Source: Aspidiotus rigidus
Lineage: Eukaryota; Arthropoda; Insecta; Hemiptera; Diaspididae
NCBI GenBank assembly: GCA_035079385.1
Contig: JAVHKY010000013.1
Coordinates: 17,854,001-17,918,000 of the forward strand
Reading direction: 5' to 3'
DNA length: 64,000 nt
Shown: positions 48,709-58,051 of the stretch, piece after piece
Position numbering within the stretch: position 1 is the first letter of the stretch
Layout: every line of letters starts with the position of its first letter
Translations under genes and position numbers: made by a program
Notes under the pieces: model-generated
What the model saw: only the letters and a program-made list of their open reading frames with translations
What the model was told of the DNA's origin: nothing
Database searches by the model: none

Positions 48709-51700
48709 AACAAACAAACAAACAAACAAACAAACAAACAAAAACAAAAAACCCAAAAAACAAAAAAAATCTGTAGTAGGTATTGAAGAAAATGTAAAAA
48801 AAAAAAAAAAGGTCCTTAAGACTTTTCTTGGATTATTTCCCCTACCAAAGTGATCGTCTGGATCCGCGCCTGAAGGAGAGAGAAGGTTCGACGGCTCGAG
48901 TTTGGAACCTGTTCAATAGACTCGTGAGGTCAGCCTGAGGGAGGAGGTTTGGATTGTTTCTAGCAAATGGAGGACTGATTTATTGGCCAGGTTATAAGTA
49001 TACTGATGAGGCGGGAAGTAAACGTCAAGGTTAGCCCCTTCCTCTGGCTAGGTCCCTTACATTTTGAAATCAGTGAAATTTGTAGTCGACAGTTCTACTT
49101 AAAGATCGTCACACTTGAACTTAAATCTTTGATTATTAATGTAAGCCTATGTTTGTACTTTGTATTTTGAATTTTTTTTTTTTTTTTTCAAGAGGCCTTC
49201 AGTGAAATGATCCACGATTGGTTCCCGATGTATAAATCACCTTTCACGCTCCATTTGATTTTTCGAACGCCAGTAGTAATTATTTACGATCCAGAAAATT
49301 TCCAGGTAGAGAATAGTTCTATATTTTCGAATTTTATATGCTTATAAGATTGGGACTACCGTCACGGGTTTTTCATGGTTTTCTGAAGGTTTCTTGACAG
49401 GTTGGGAAATCGTCACGAAAAACTGTCACGGTTGTTTTTCACGCTTGCTGACGTCATCAGTAACCTTGACCTACTTTTGGGACTTGCAAATTTCAACCTC
49501 CCCTACTTTCATTGTACTAGGCCTGACTTACAATATATTTGGCTATACAAGGCTATCTATCTACTACTTTTATTGTACTGCGGGTCTAACATTATACTAG
49601 GCCTATATTGGTACTGAGCTTCAGTAGATATGTGATCTCGTCTCTAGTTCAATACTGCGCTTCTTCTAAGCCTATCCTAGCGACTAAAAGCAGCGAGTGC
49701 GTCCGTAAGCCCTTCAGTTGGTTGACATAATAAATAGTAGGAGACAGGCCCGTAACCAGAGTGCACTTGTAGGAGGGGCTCCTGTTAAAATTAGGAGGGC
49801 TGGGAGTACTATGATTCATTGTTTTATTAGAATTGTACTTCTGGCTGGAGCCAATGACACTTCTAGAAAGAGCTCAGCCTTCCCTTGTCCCTCCTTGGTT
49901 ACGGGCCTGGTAGGGGAGACACCCCGACTGTTTCAACAGGAAACCTGTTTTATCGGGTGTTTTTCGAAAAAAAGTCCGCCATTCTGTCGGCTGGAGCTCG
50001 GAGATTTTTCAAGCCCGCCTCCTATCATATAGCCTCCAAGATAGCCCCTTACAGTAATTGGATGTACAATGCTTCATACATCAATTGACTTATCCCGTTC
50101 AATGAGCTAGAAAAGCAACGCTTCAAACACCATCAGACTTAGAACGTCTATCTCAGGTATTCCAAGTGCCCCTTTCATCATATATATTGCTTGGAGGTCG
50201 GAATTTTTCCAAGTCCTTCTCCCATTATGTATAGTTTTAAAGTCCGGTCCTGTTACTTCACAATTTTATGACGTCATTGATCTGGTACATCAATATTTTT
50301 CAGAACCCACCTACCTCACAAAACAGGTTCCCTACCACTCCTTGTTCAAACCTGTGAGTTTTTTGACTGGAACTACTCCTGGGAAAATCGTCACAAAATA
50401 TCGTCCTTATTTTTGTCACGCTTGATGACGTCACCGGTGACCTTGACCTACTTTAGGGGCTTGAAGAACTTACGGCCTTCGCTGCTGTATCCTTTGCGTT
50501 CATTGTATTAGGCCTGACATACAGTATACTCTAGGCTATATTAGGCCTGACATTATCCTGGAAGTTTCATATACTGTACCCTAGGCTCGTATACTAGGCT
50601 TTCTCTATTTCTTTCTCCTTTTCACACTTCATCTTCACCTTCTCAAATTTAATTTTGAACTAATGACAACTTCGGAAGAAAGTTAGATGACTAGCCCAGG
50701 CAAAATGGCATTTTAATCGGAAAAAAATTAGAGACAAAGGTTTTATTGCTGAAATGTGTTCGTCTAGATGCCCTGAACATACACTGAACCCTGGTATAAA
50801 CGACAAAGGGGGCCGGAACGTTTCCCAAATTTTAGTTTTTTACAATTATCTTGGAAAATAAGCCGCCTATGAAAAAATTACAAGACACCAAAAGTGCTCC
50901 TTACAAAATTTCCTGCCAAGTAATGGCATATTTTTCCGCCCCCAGAGCCATGAAAGTCCACAGGAGGACGAAACAATTTTGGATTTTCAGTTTTTTGCGA
51001 TTATCTCGGAAAGTGAGCCGTTTATGAAAACATTACAAGACACGAAAATTATTCCTCGTAAAATTTTCTATAAATTGACACCAAATTTCACAGCCCCCAA
51101 CTTGTGGTAATCGGTCCACAAGGGAGAGACCACGTTTTTCGACATTTCTGTTTTTCCCAATTATCTCGAAAAATACGCGCTCTTTATGAAAATATTACAG
51201 GACGCAAAAATTATTCTCCATAAAATTTTCGATCAACTGATGCTCATTTTTACCGCTCCGAAGCATCCGTAAATCCATCCGAAGGGGAACAAAACGTCTT
51301 CGAAATTTTCGTTTTTCTCAATTATTTCGGAAAATACACGGTTTAGGAAGAAATTACAAGAGAGCAAAATTATTTCTTATACAATTTCCCATCAAGTGAT
51401 ACCACATAATATAATCTTACATCTAATTTTCATGTATATTATGTAACGTGTGGTCAAATATTAAAAATTTTTCCGCGTATTACGCTTCATTCTTCCGTGC
51501 AAATTTGAAGTGATATCGTTATTTGATAAATATTATAACTAATAATTCACGAATGTCGTCATCATTACCACGAACAACTTATTTTTCGAAATAATTGCAA
51601 CAATACGAAAGAAAAAAGGTTTTGACCCCTTGTGAAACTCCTGAGGTCGGCGGTGGGTGGTCAAATTTGGCATCACTTGATGGGAAATTGTATAAGAAAT

Positions 51701-54700
51701 AATTTTGCTCTCTTGTAATTTCTTCCTAAACCGTGTATTTTCCGAAATAATTGAGAAAAACGAAAGTGTTGAAGATGTTTTGTCTTCCTTTGGATGGATT
51801 TACGCATGTTTGGGAGTGGTAAAAACGGGCACTAGTTGATAGAAAATTTTCTGGAGAATAATTTTTGTATCGCGTAATGTTTCCATAAAGAGCGTATTTT
51901 TCGAGATAATTGAAAAAAAACAAAAATCTTGAAAAACGTGGTCTCTCTCTTGTGGACCGATTACCAAAGTAGGGGGCGGTGAAATTCAATGTCAATTCAT
52001 AGGAAATTTTACGAGGAATAATTCTCGTGTCTTGTAATTTTTTCATAAATGGCTTATTTTCCGAGATAATCGCAAAAAACTGAAATTCCGAAATTTTTTC
52101 GGCCCTCTGTGGACTTTCATGGCAGTGGGGGCGGAATAATGTGACACTACCTGGTAGGAAATTTTATAAGGAACACTTTTGGTGTCTTGTAATTCTTTCA
52201 TAGGCGACTTATTTTCTAAGATAATAAAACTGAAATTTGGGCAGCGGGGACCCCGCTGTCCCGAGTCCCCCTCCTATCATATAAATCTTGGAGCCTGAAG
52301 TTTTTCTAAGTCCCGAAAATGATGACGTGACCACTTGAACGCGCTGCAATTTCAAGGTAGCCGTCGTTTTTCCAAGTCCGCCTCCTGTCATATAGCGGGG
52401 AACCGGTATCCCTTTTGTTGGGGGTACTTCCAGGAAATTTTCGTCCGCGAGCGAGGTTGGTGACATCACGGAGGGGGGAGGGGGACTTGGAAAAATTCCT
52501 ACCTCCGAGCTATATATGGTAGGAGGAGGACTTGGAAAAATTTAGACTCTCTAGCCATATATGATAGCAAGGGGACTTGGAAAAATTCCGACCTCCGAGC
52601 TCTATATATAATTGGAGGGGGACAGAAAAATTCCTACCTCCGAGCTATATATGATAGGAGCGGGACTTGGAAAGACGACGGCTTCCTTGAAATTGCAGCG
52701 CGTTGAAGTTCTCACGTCATGATTTTCAGGACTTGAAAAACTTCAGGCTCTAGGGGACTCGGGACAGCGGGTTCCCCGCTGCCATTGCAGTCCTGCAATG
52801 ACATCTAATTTTTTTTGAGAAGTTTGCCGTGCGCCGTACGCTGTAGCCATATATGATAAAAGGGGACTTGGAAAAATGTCAACCCTCTAGCCATATATTT
52901 TTTCCAAGTCCACCTCCCCTCTCCGTGACGTCACCAAATTGGTTCGTACCCACGCTTGCGCTCGCGAACAAAAATTTCCTGAAAGTACCCCCAACAAAAG
53001 GGATAGCGTGCTCACTGAAATTCCAAAATTGTTTCGGCTCCCTGTGGACTTTCATGGCTCTGGGGGCGGAGTGATGTGACACTACCCGGTAGGAAATTTT
53101 ATAAGGAACACTTTTGGTGTCTTGTAATTTTTTCATAGGCGGCTTATTTTTCAAGATAATCGTAAAAAACTAAAATTTGAGAGACATTCCGCCCCCCTCT
53201 GTGGTTAGCCAGGGGGCTGGGAGCGATGAACTTTCAGGGTATGTTCAGGGTATCGAGACGAACACATTTCAGCAATAGAACCGTTGTCTCCAATTTTTTC
53301 CGAGTAGCCCTCTTTTTTCATCTAATTTTCCTATACTAGACGTTCTAGTCACATGTGGATAATTAATTCTATGTTGCGTCCCACTGCATATTTACCCAAG
53401 AGATACCATGAAAGGGCGTGATATGATTTTTATATTTTTTTTGCCTATTTTTGTACAATTTTTTTCAAATTTCTCCCTCAGCAATCCCTCTTCATTGATG
53501 AGCTTTCCAGATTATCACCCCTGTGAACTCTTTGCTGACCATCATTGTTCATATCGTTCACCCAGTATTTCACATTTTTACGGATGCGGCACACGTCTTT
53601 CCTTATTGCCTGTTTCTTTGGATCGATTAAAAACGACGGCTTCCTTAACAAAGTTGGGAACCTGTTTTATGAGTCAAATGGGATGTGGTATTGAAAATTC
53701 AAGGGAGCCTAGACCTAGATAAAGCTAGTATAAAGAAGGCCTAGACCTACTATAAGCCTAGTATAATATAGTTTGAGAGTCTAATGTTTTCTCAAATCTC
53801 GAGCTATATATGATAGCTCGAGAGTCGAAATTTTTTCCAAGTCCCTCCCCTATGAGAGTCGAAATTTTTCCAAGTCCCCCTCCTATCATATATAGCTCGG
53901 GAGTCGACATTTTTATAAGTCTCTCTTCTATCATATATAGCTTGAGAGTCGAAATTATTCCAAGCCACTTCCCTAAGAGAGTCGAAATTTTTCTAAGTTC
54001 TCCCCCCATCACATATAGCTCGAGAGTCGAAATTTTTTCACATCTCTCTCCCCCCCCCTATCATCTATAGCTCGAGAGTCGAAATTTTTTCAAGTCCCCC
54101 TCCCATCTCATATAGCTTGAGAGTCGAAATTTTTCCAAGTCCCCCTCCTATCATAATATATAGCTTTAGAGTCGAAATTATTCCAAGCCACTTCCCTAAG
54201 AGAGTCGAAATTTTTCTAAGTTCTCCCCCCATCACATATAGCTCGAGAGTCGAAATTTTTTCAAATTTGTCTCCCCCCCCCCTATCATCTATAGCTCGAG
54301 AGTCGAAATTTTTTCAAGTCCCCCTCCCATCACATATAGCTTGAGAGTCGAAATTTTTCAAAGTCCCTTCCCTATGAGAGTCGAAATTTTTCTAAGTTCT
54401 CCCCCCATCACATATAGCTCGAGAGTCGACATTTTTTCAAATCTCTCCTCCCCCCCCCCCTATCATCTATAGCTCGAGAGTCGAAATTTTTCCAAGTTTT
54501 TTGTTGAACGGCGCATGGCAAATTTCTCAAAAAGCCCTTCATAGGACAGGTTCCCTGTTAAAATTTTGAAATCCTGATCCCTACCCTGCTTTTGAAATAT
54601 GAGTGCGTCCATCCGTTCGTCGCATTTATAGCCTGCATTAGTTAGCCTTCATTACCCCCAAAAGCTATTAGCTTTAAATATTCTAAACTATAGACTTCCG

Positions 54701-56524
54701 CGAGTGAGCCCCTCCCCTCCCCCCCCCAAAAAAAGCTACCAGCTTTAAATATTCTATTCTGAACTAAAAGAAGGGGGCGAACGACCGCTCGTTCGCACCC
54801 CCTAAGCTATTACCTTTACATCTTCTGAACTAGACTTATCCTAGACAAAGAAGGGAGCGAACGAGTGGAGCGAGTGAGCTCCCCATAAGCTATTAGTTTT
54901 AAATAGAGGGACTTATGAAATCCCTATCATATATAGCTCGAGAATTGAAATTTTCCCAAATCCCTCTCCTATCATATATGGCTCGAGAGTCGAAATTTTT
55001 CCAAGTTTTTTGCTGGACGGCACACGGCAAATTTCTCAAAAAGACCCTCATAAAACACGTTCCCTGTTGAAACACCGTCAATATTGTTTCACGTGATCAT
55101 CTTCTAACGCCTCTACTAATCAAAACTCTTTTAAAGTTTATTGCGCCTAAACCCTGTTTCGCCTCGTTGAAAACTCTTGACGCGAACCAAACTCTCATTC
55201 CCTTTTCCCAACTTCCTATCCTCAACCGTTTGCGTCTTTTCTGTCATCATTCCGATAAGTTATCTTATAAAATGTAACTTGAACGATGCGACGATATACT
55301 ACGCCGTTACGCAACTTAGCAACAACATTAACATAAAATTATTACGAACCTGTATTTTTCAGATCGTAGCCAATAAGACCTTGGAAAAAGCGACCGATTA
55401 TAAATACATAAGAAGATTTTACGGAAATGGAATCGCTACGATAAACGATAGTGAGTAATTCGCTTTGTATTGAGACTTTTCGTCTTATCTATACATATGT
55501 GTATATAAAGTGAACATCATATTCTTGTCTAGATTGTGTGTGGGAACAAAATAATTTTTAGCGCTTGTTTCATTCATCCCGTAAATTTGTTAGTGTAAGA
55601 GCTAATATTCCCTTGCATAGTTTTTTCATCCATTTTTGTATCGTGGAAACTCCCATCGTGGCATAATGAAGTAATTTCGTTATGTAAGTGGATGCGCATT
55701 AGAGAATTTGCATCACAAATTTTCCCCGTCAGTTTTAACGTCATTAACTAACCTTATATACTTGAATTATTGTATACTGATCGTTTTAATTCTCTTACGA
55801 GTGCAGTAGAAACGTGGAAAAAGCGGAGAAGGTTGCTCTTGCCGTCCATCAGTCTGAAAATGATGGGCACGTACTACTTGGACGCGTACAACAAACTCAA
55901 TAACGAATTGGTAGAGGAGTTCGAGATACACGCAGAAAAAGGGGATGAAATTGACTTGTGGCCCTACGTTCATCACAATATTTGCAGCATATATTTTGGT
56001 ATGAGTGAATAAAAGACTATACCGTCTTTACTTCTAATTAATTTTATCCAGAAATAAATCGACGAGCAATACACCTTATTTTACATGATGCGACAATACT
56101 CGGTCGTCGGTTTGGGGACCAGTGACATCGAATATAGTGAAAATCAAATTTAGACAAAGGGGCTGAAGATTATTTTACTGTCCGTATCCCGTGGTTCATC
56201 AGGAGAATTGAAATCTCATGACTCCATGAACTATTCGAGAGAATAACCTAAGGCTGAAGATATGACTCGCAATTCTAACTTGCGCCTTAGTACCTACTGC
56301 TTGAACGAAGAACCTTGCACCGTATAATGGCGTTTCATTTGTGAAAAATTTAGAGAGTCGTCAATTTATTTCTGTTTTATTTTCAAAATGTTATGAAATT
56401 GTAAATGAAAACTAGTTTTATGTGTAGCTCTTTATATTTGAAATTTTACAGAGTCGTTCATAAAGTTCGACAAAAAAGATCGGACAGATATCGAGTTGTC
56501 GAAACTGGCTCACGCCGTTCCCAA
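44674..56524 (+). CDS. Cytochrome P450, CYP4-clan, first five exons (3' part outside window)
   Basis: Exons are 44674-44830, 49193-49305, 55363-55450, 55807-55998 and 56452-56524. All have GT-AG borders and junction phases 1, 0, 1, 1 and 2 that join without stops (about 207 residues). The N-terminus has a hydrophobic anchor (TIILACVVFIVTSLAI), a basic stop-transfer RKRK and a proline hinge GPPHYPIVGH. Then come IFRTPVVIIYDPENFQ (beta-1), LEKATDYKYIRRFYGNGI (B-C region, CYP4-like) and the C-helix WKKRRRLLLP, whose Trp and Arg contact haem propionates. The oxygen-binding AGxxT, ExxR and haem-Cys motifs are absent because the gene continues beyond 64 kb or is truncated. ATG 44674 follows a TTATAG acceptor at 44671, suggesting a leader intron; an in-frame ATG at 44605 is an alternative start. 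It would act as an ER-bound monooxygenase. The substrate is unknown. Confidence 0.88.
44899..45035. repeat. Imperfect hairpin in P450 intron 1
   Basis: An arm beginning GGATGGGATAAGGAAC and ending GAGAACGA (44899-44947) pairs with its imperfect complement at 44983-45035, leaving a loop of about 35 nt. This is the size of a small MITE or degenerate fold-back fragment. Nearby, AGAAGAGAAAATATGACGA (45290) and its inverse near 45388 form another short pair. Confidence 0.6.
45705..46230 (-). pseudogene. Degraded Penelope-like reverse transcriptase in P450 intron 1
   Basis: Minus-strand frames 46226-46029 and 46069-45710 together show CSFRCNSYQFLKDLTMD, then SLVSEVFMDEMEILFF (equivalent to the motif B region ending AxxFMxxxE), then QQWFMYVDDIF (motif C, YVDD). 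The two frames overlap in different phases, so at least one frameshift is present. There is no endonuclease domain. The sequence is distinct from the copies at 36-43 kb, so this is another family or a much older insertion. Confidence 0.6.
46818..46966. repeat. (TA)n and poly(A) simple repeats
   Basis: A (TA) run lies at about 46819-46845 and an A homopolymer of over 20 at about 46943-46966, both in P450 intron 1. They may mark tails of retroposed DNA but no body is recognised. Confidence 0.8.
47150..47350. repeat. Minisatellite of AGCTCGAGAGTCGAAATTTTT units, small cluster
   Basis: Two to three units of the family AGCTCGAGAGTCGAAATTTT, then TCTAAGTCCCCCTCCTATCA and TATAT, are followed by GGACGGCG(C/G)ACGGC and CATAAAACAGGTTCCCTGTT. 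The same units and the same trailing block recur at 53.76-54.56 and 54.93-55.07 kb, so a composite repeat has been dispersed within one P450 gene. Confidence 0.75.
47354..48280. mobile_element. Dispersed nonautonomous repeat, copy 2
   Basis: This is the same element as at 26181-27022. It carries the start block TTTTCTGGCATAGCC, an internal duplicated TTCTACTA(G/C)GTCAAG block (47446 and 47852), a very long (TTTA)n tract at about 47665-47850, a second AT tract to 48217, and the closing AAAAGACATGGAACATG (48262-48278). It lies in P450 intron 1. The long frame through the tetranucleotide tract is meaningless. Confidence 0.75.
48331..48454. repeat. Near-perfect 124-nt palindrome (hairpin)
   Basis: The sequence ATGGTTTTGGCACTCAGAAC on the left is mirrored by its complement ending CCAAAACCAT at 48454. 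Arms of about 57 nt have one mismatch or so and a loop of under 10 nt around 48392. Such a perfect stem in an intron is either a very young MITE-like duplication or a source of a hairpin RNA. Confidence 0.85.
48455..49192. other. 3' part of P450 intron 1: low complexity only
   Basis: It contains long A runs (48677-48704, 48797-48811), a (CAAA)n tract at about 48711-48740, and a polypyrimidine tract (49171-49188) leading into the exon 2 acceptor. No gene is seen. Confidence 0.55.
49330..50600. repeat. Direct repeat pair with CACGCTTG-TGACGTCA block in P450 intron 2
   Basis: Segments about 49400-49600 and 50380-50590 are related in the same orientation: GGAAAATCGTCAC, then TGTCACG, TGACGTCA, GACCTTGACCTACTTT and TAGGCCTGAC. 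Between them lie single units of the CAAGTCC...CTATCATATA minisatellite and pieces matching AACAGG(G/A)AACCTGTTTTAT found elsewhere in the gene. Confidence 0.6.
50680..53340. repeat. Fold-back structure with about 155-nt tandem units in P450 intron 2
   Basis: Left arm 50824-51405 and right arm 51670-52241 are inverted copies separated by about 260 bp of AT-rich spacer. Each arm is made of three to four diverged tandem units of about 150-160 nt. Each unit carries AATTAT(C/T)TCGGAAAAT, then TTACAAGAC and AAAATTATTCCTCGTAAAAT. A further inverted copy of the outermost unit plus its flank (about 50690-50990) occurs at about 53020-53330. This resembles fold-back (FB) type transposons, which have long inverted repeats built of internal tandem units. 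Confidence 0.75.
52480..52920. repeat. Minisatellite in reverse orientation (GGACTTGGAAAAATT units)
   Basis: Five or six units of GGACTTGGAAAAATTCC, then GACCTCCGAGCTATATATG and ATAGGAG, occur. This is the complement orientation of the array at 53.76 kb. It is flanked by an inverted pair of GACTTGGAAAGACGACGG-type segments (52340 and 52665), so it sits inside a smaller palindrome. Confidence 0.7.
53760..54560. repeat. Main minisatellite array, about 45-50 nt units
   Basis: About fourteen units follow the form AGCTCGAGAGTCGAAATTTT, TTC(C/T)AAGTCCCCCTCC and CATCATATAT. A higher-order block of several units (about 170 nt, with the variant CCAAGCCACTTCCCTAAGAG) is itself duplicated (53930-54100 and 54165-54330). 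The array ends in the GGCGCATGGCAAATTTCTC and ACAGGTTCCCTGTT block. Frames across it, such as 53810-54070, are repeat artefacts. Confidence 0.85.
54560..55362. other. 3' part of P450 intron 2
   Basis: It holds duplicated AAGCTATTAGCTTTAAATATTCTGAACTA segments (54662, 54735, 54811, 54888) next to GAACGA(G/C) blocks, then two more minisatellite units (54918-55000) with the same trailing block. Unique DNA leads to the TTTTTCAG acceptor of exon 3. No gene is seen. Confidence 0.5.
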
Positions 56525-57133
56525 GTAAGCCTGAGATTAAATTTAGTAATATTTTAGCGAGTGACTTCATGTACTCGTTCCACATTTATTTATTTGTAAG
56601 ATTTTTTTGTCCGCGGAACTCCTCCAAAACTACTGGATGGATTTTTTTTATAACTTGGCCATATTGTGCACCTGCAATTTTTTTGAGGATCGGATGAGCA
56701 GTTGTCGAGAAATTTTCATTTTTTTGAAAAATTTCTCACTATTACGAGTAGCTGCTTACGTAACGAGAAGCGGATTTTCCTATCCTTTTTACCGACTTTT
56801 TGTTATCAATACGTGCTGTATTGTAATGAAAGCAGTTCCTATGGACAGCAAATAATTTCCAGCACATGACGTCATCACTTGCCACATTTGTACCTATTTT
56901 TGTCAAACCTGTAATATTTTCCAATTCTCGGATTTGGAAATACTCTCGGAGTTGGGAATATTGTTCATAGTCTTTGATTTATTTTCCATTTCTTGGACTC
57001 ATAGAAATATTTTCGCAGTCGAAGAGTTGAAAATATTATTTCCATGTTCAAGAATATGAAATATTTACAAGTCCGAGAATATGAAAATACGAGTATATTT
57101 GAAGTCCGGGAATATTTCTAAGCCCGAGAATTG
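56525..57133. other. Start of P450 intron 5 with repeat-derived DNA
   Basis: After the GTAAGC donor comes a segment with CTCCAAAACTACTGGATGGA (about 56620-56640) in a longer frame that looks repeat-derived. From 56925 to 57133 are units of the AAGTCCGAGAATTGGAAAAT family also seen at 25.3-25.9 kb. No further P450 exon was found here. Confidence 0.45.
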
Positions 57134-57838
57134 GAAAAAAAATTTTCTGGCATAGCCAAATAAATGAAAATCATGTTCCATGTCTTTTATATTTTATCAG
57201 TCATCATAAAATATTTCAGTCCAGGCTTCTACTAGGTCAAGTGTTCGTGAGATATTATTCGTTTACCTCTTTACCTATCTTGGCGTCGTATAAGTCTTGT
57301 ATGAGAAATATTTTGAGGTAATTGTGGGTGTTCTATATTTTGAGGTATCAACTTTCGGTGGGGCGAACGAGCGATCTCGCTGTTGTATTGGAATGGTATG
57401 AGAAAATTCAAGTCTTTTTTGAGAAATATGAGGTAGCGCGAACTCGCTCCGCTCGTTCGCCCCCTGTCTCGCTGTTGTATTGGAATGGTATGAGACAATT
57501 CAAGTCTAGGGGACTTGGAAAAATTTCGACTATCCAGCCATATATGATAGGAAGAGGGACTTAGAAAATTTTCTAATTATCAATTCTATTAATTATTTAA
57601 TTATTTATTTATTTATTTAATTATTTAATTATTTGATTATTTAATTATTGAATTAAATAATTATTTAATTATTTATTTATTTATTTATTATTATTTATTA
57701 TTATTACGCGGGGTGTACTCGCGAATTTCTGAATCACCCACGGGGTAGAGATTTCTCTTGACGGGGGGGGGGAGGGGGGGGTGTACTCGCGAGTTTCAAA
57801 ATCGGGGTCTGGCGAGAGAAAAGACATGGAACATGTCA
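57134..57838. mobile_element. Dispersed nonautonomous repeat, copy 3
   Basis: This is the shortest copy. The start block TTTTCTGGCATAGCC is followed by CATGTTCCATGTCTTTT (57172-57188), (TTTA)n tracts at about 57590-57705, a G-rich run (57763-57780) and the closing inverse AAAAGACATGGAACATG (57819-57835). It lies inside the AAGTCCGAGAATTGG minisatellite, units of which flank both sides. Copy 1 is likewise next to this minisatellite. Confidence 0.78.
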
Positions 57839-58051
57839 ATATTTCCTAGTCCAAGAAATGGAAAATGATAAATATTTCTAAGTTCAAATATTATACACAG
57901 TAAATTCGGCAAACAACAAGGAAATGGGTGTTCAAGCGTCATATGTACAAATGTGATAAAGAACCTTTTATTTAACAGATTTCATTCTTGACGCGAAGGG
58001 TTCTTTGAATTTTTTATTTTTCGTATTACTTTATTCATTCTTTCTGTCTGG
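57839..58051. other. Short spacer between two repeats
   Basis: Two residual minisatellite units (AATATTTCCTAGTCCAAGAA) and unique AT-rich DNA are present. No other feature was seen. Confidence 0.4.

Noticed and set aside
48422..48776. Frames rich in Phe/Gly or Lys/Thr near poly-A and (CAAA)n tracts
   Set aside because: They are translations of homopolymer and simple repeats and of the hairpin.
53760..54560. CRISPR-like regular repeats
   Set aside because: Units are contiguous diverged minisatellite copies without unique spacers, in a eukaryotic intron.
56607..56855. 82-codon frame after P450 exon 5 as the next exon
   Set aside because: It lacks P450 features and an acceptor in the required phase, and contains a CTCCAAAACTACTGGATGGA word that looks repeat-derived.
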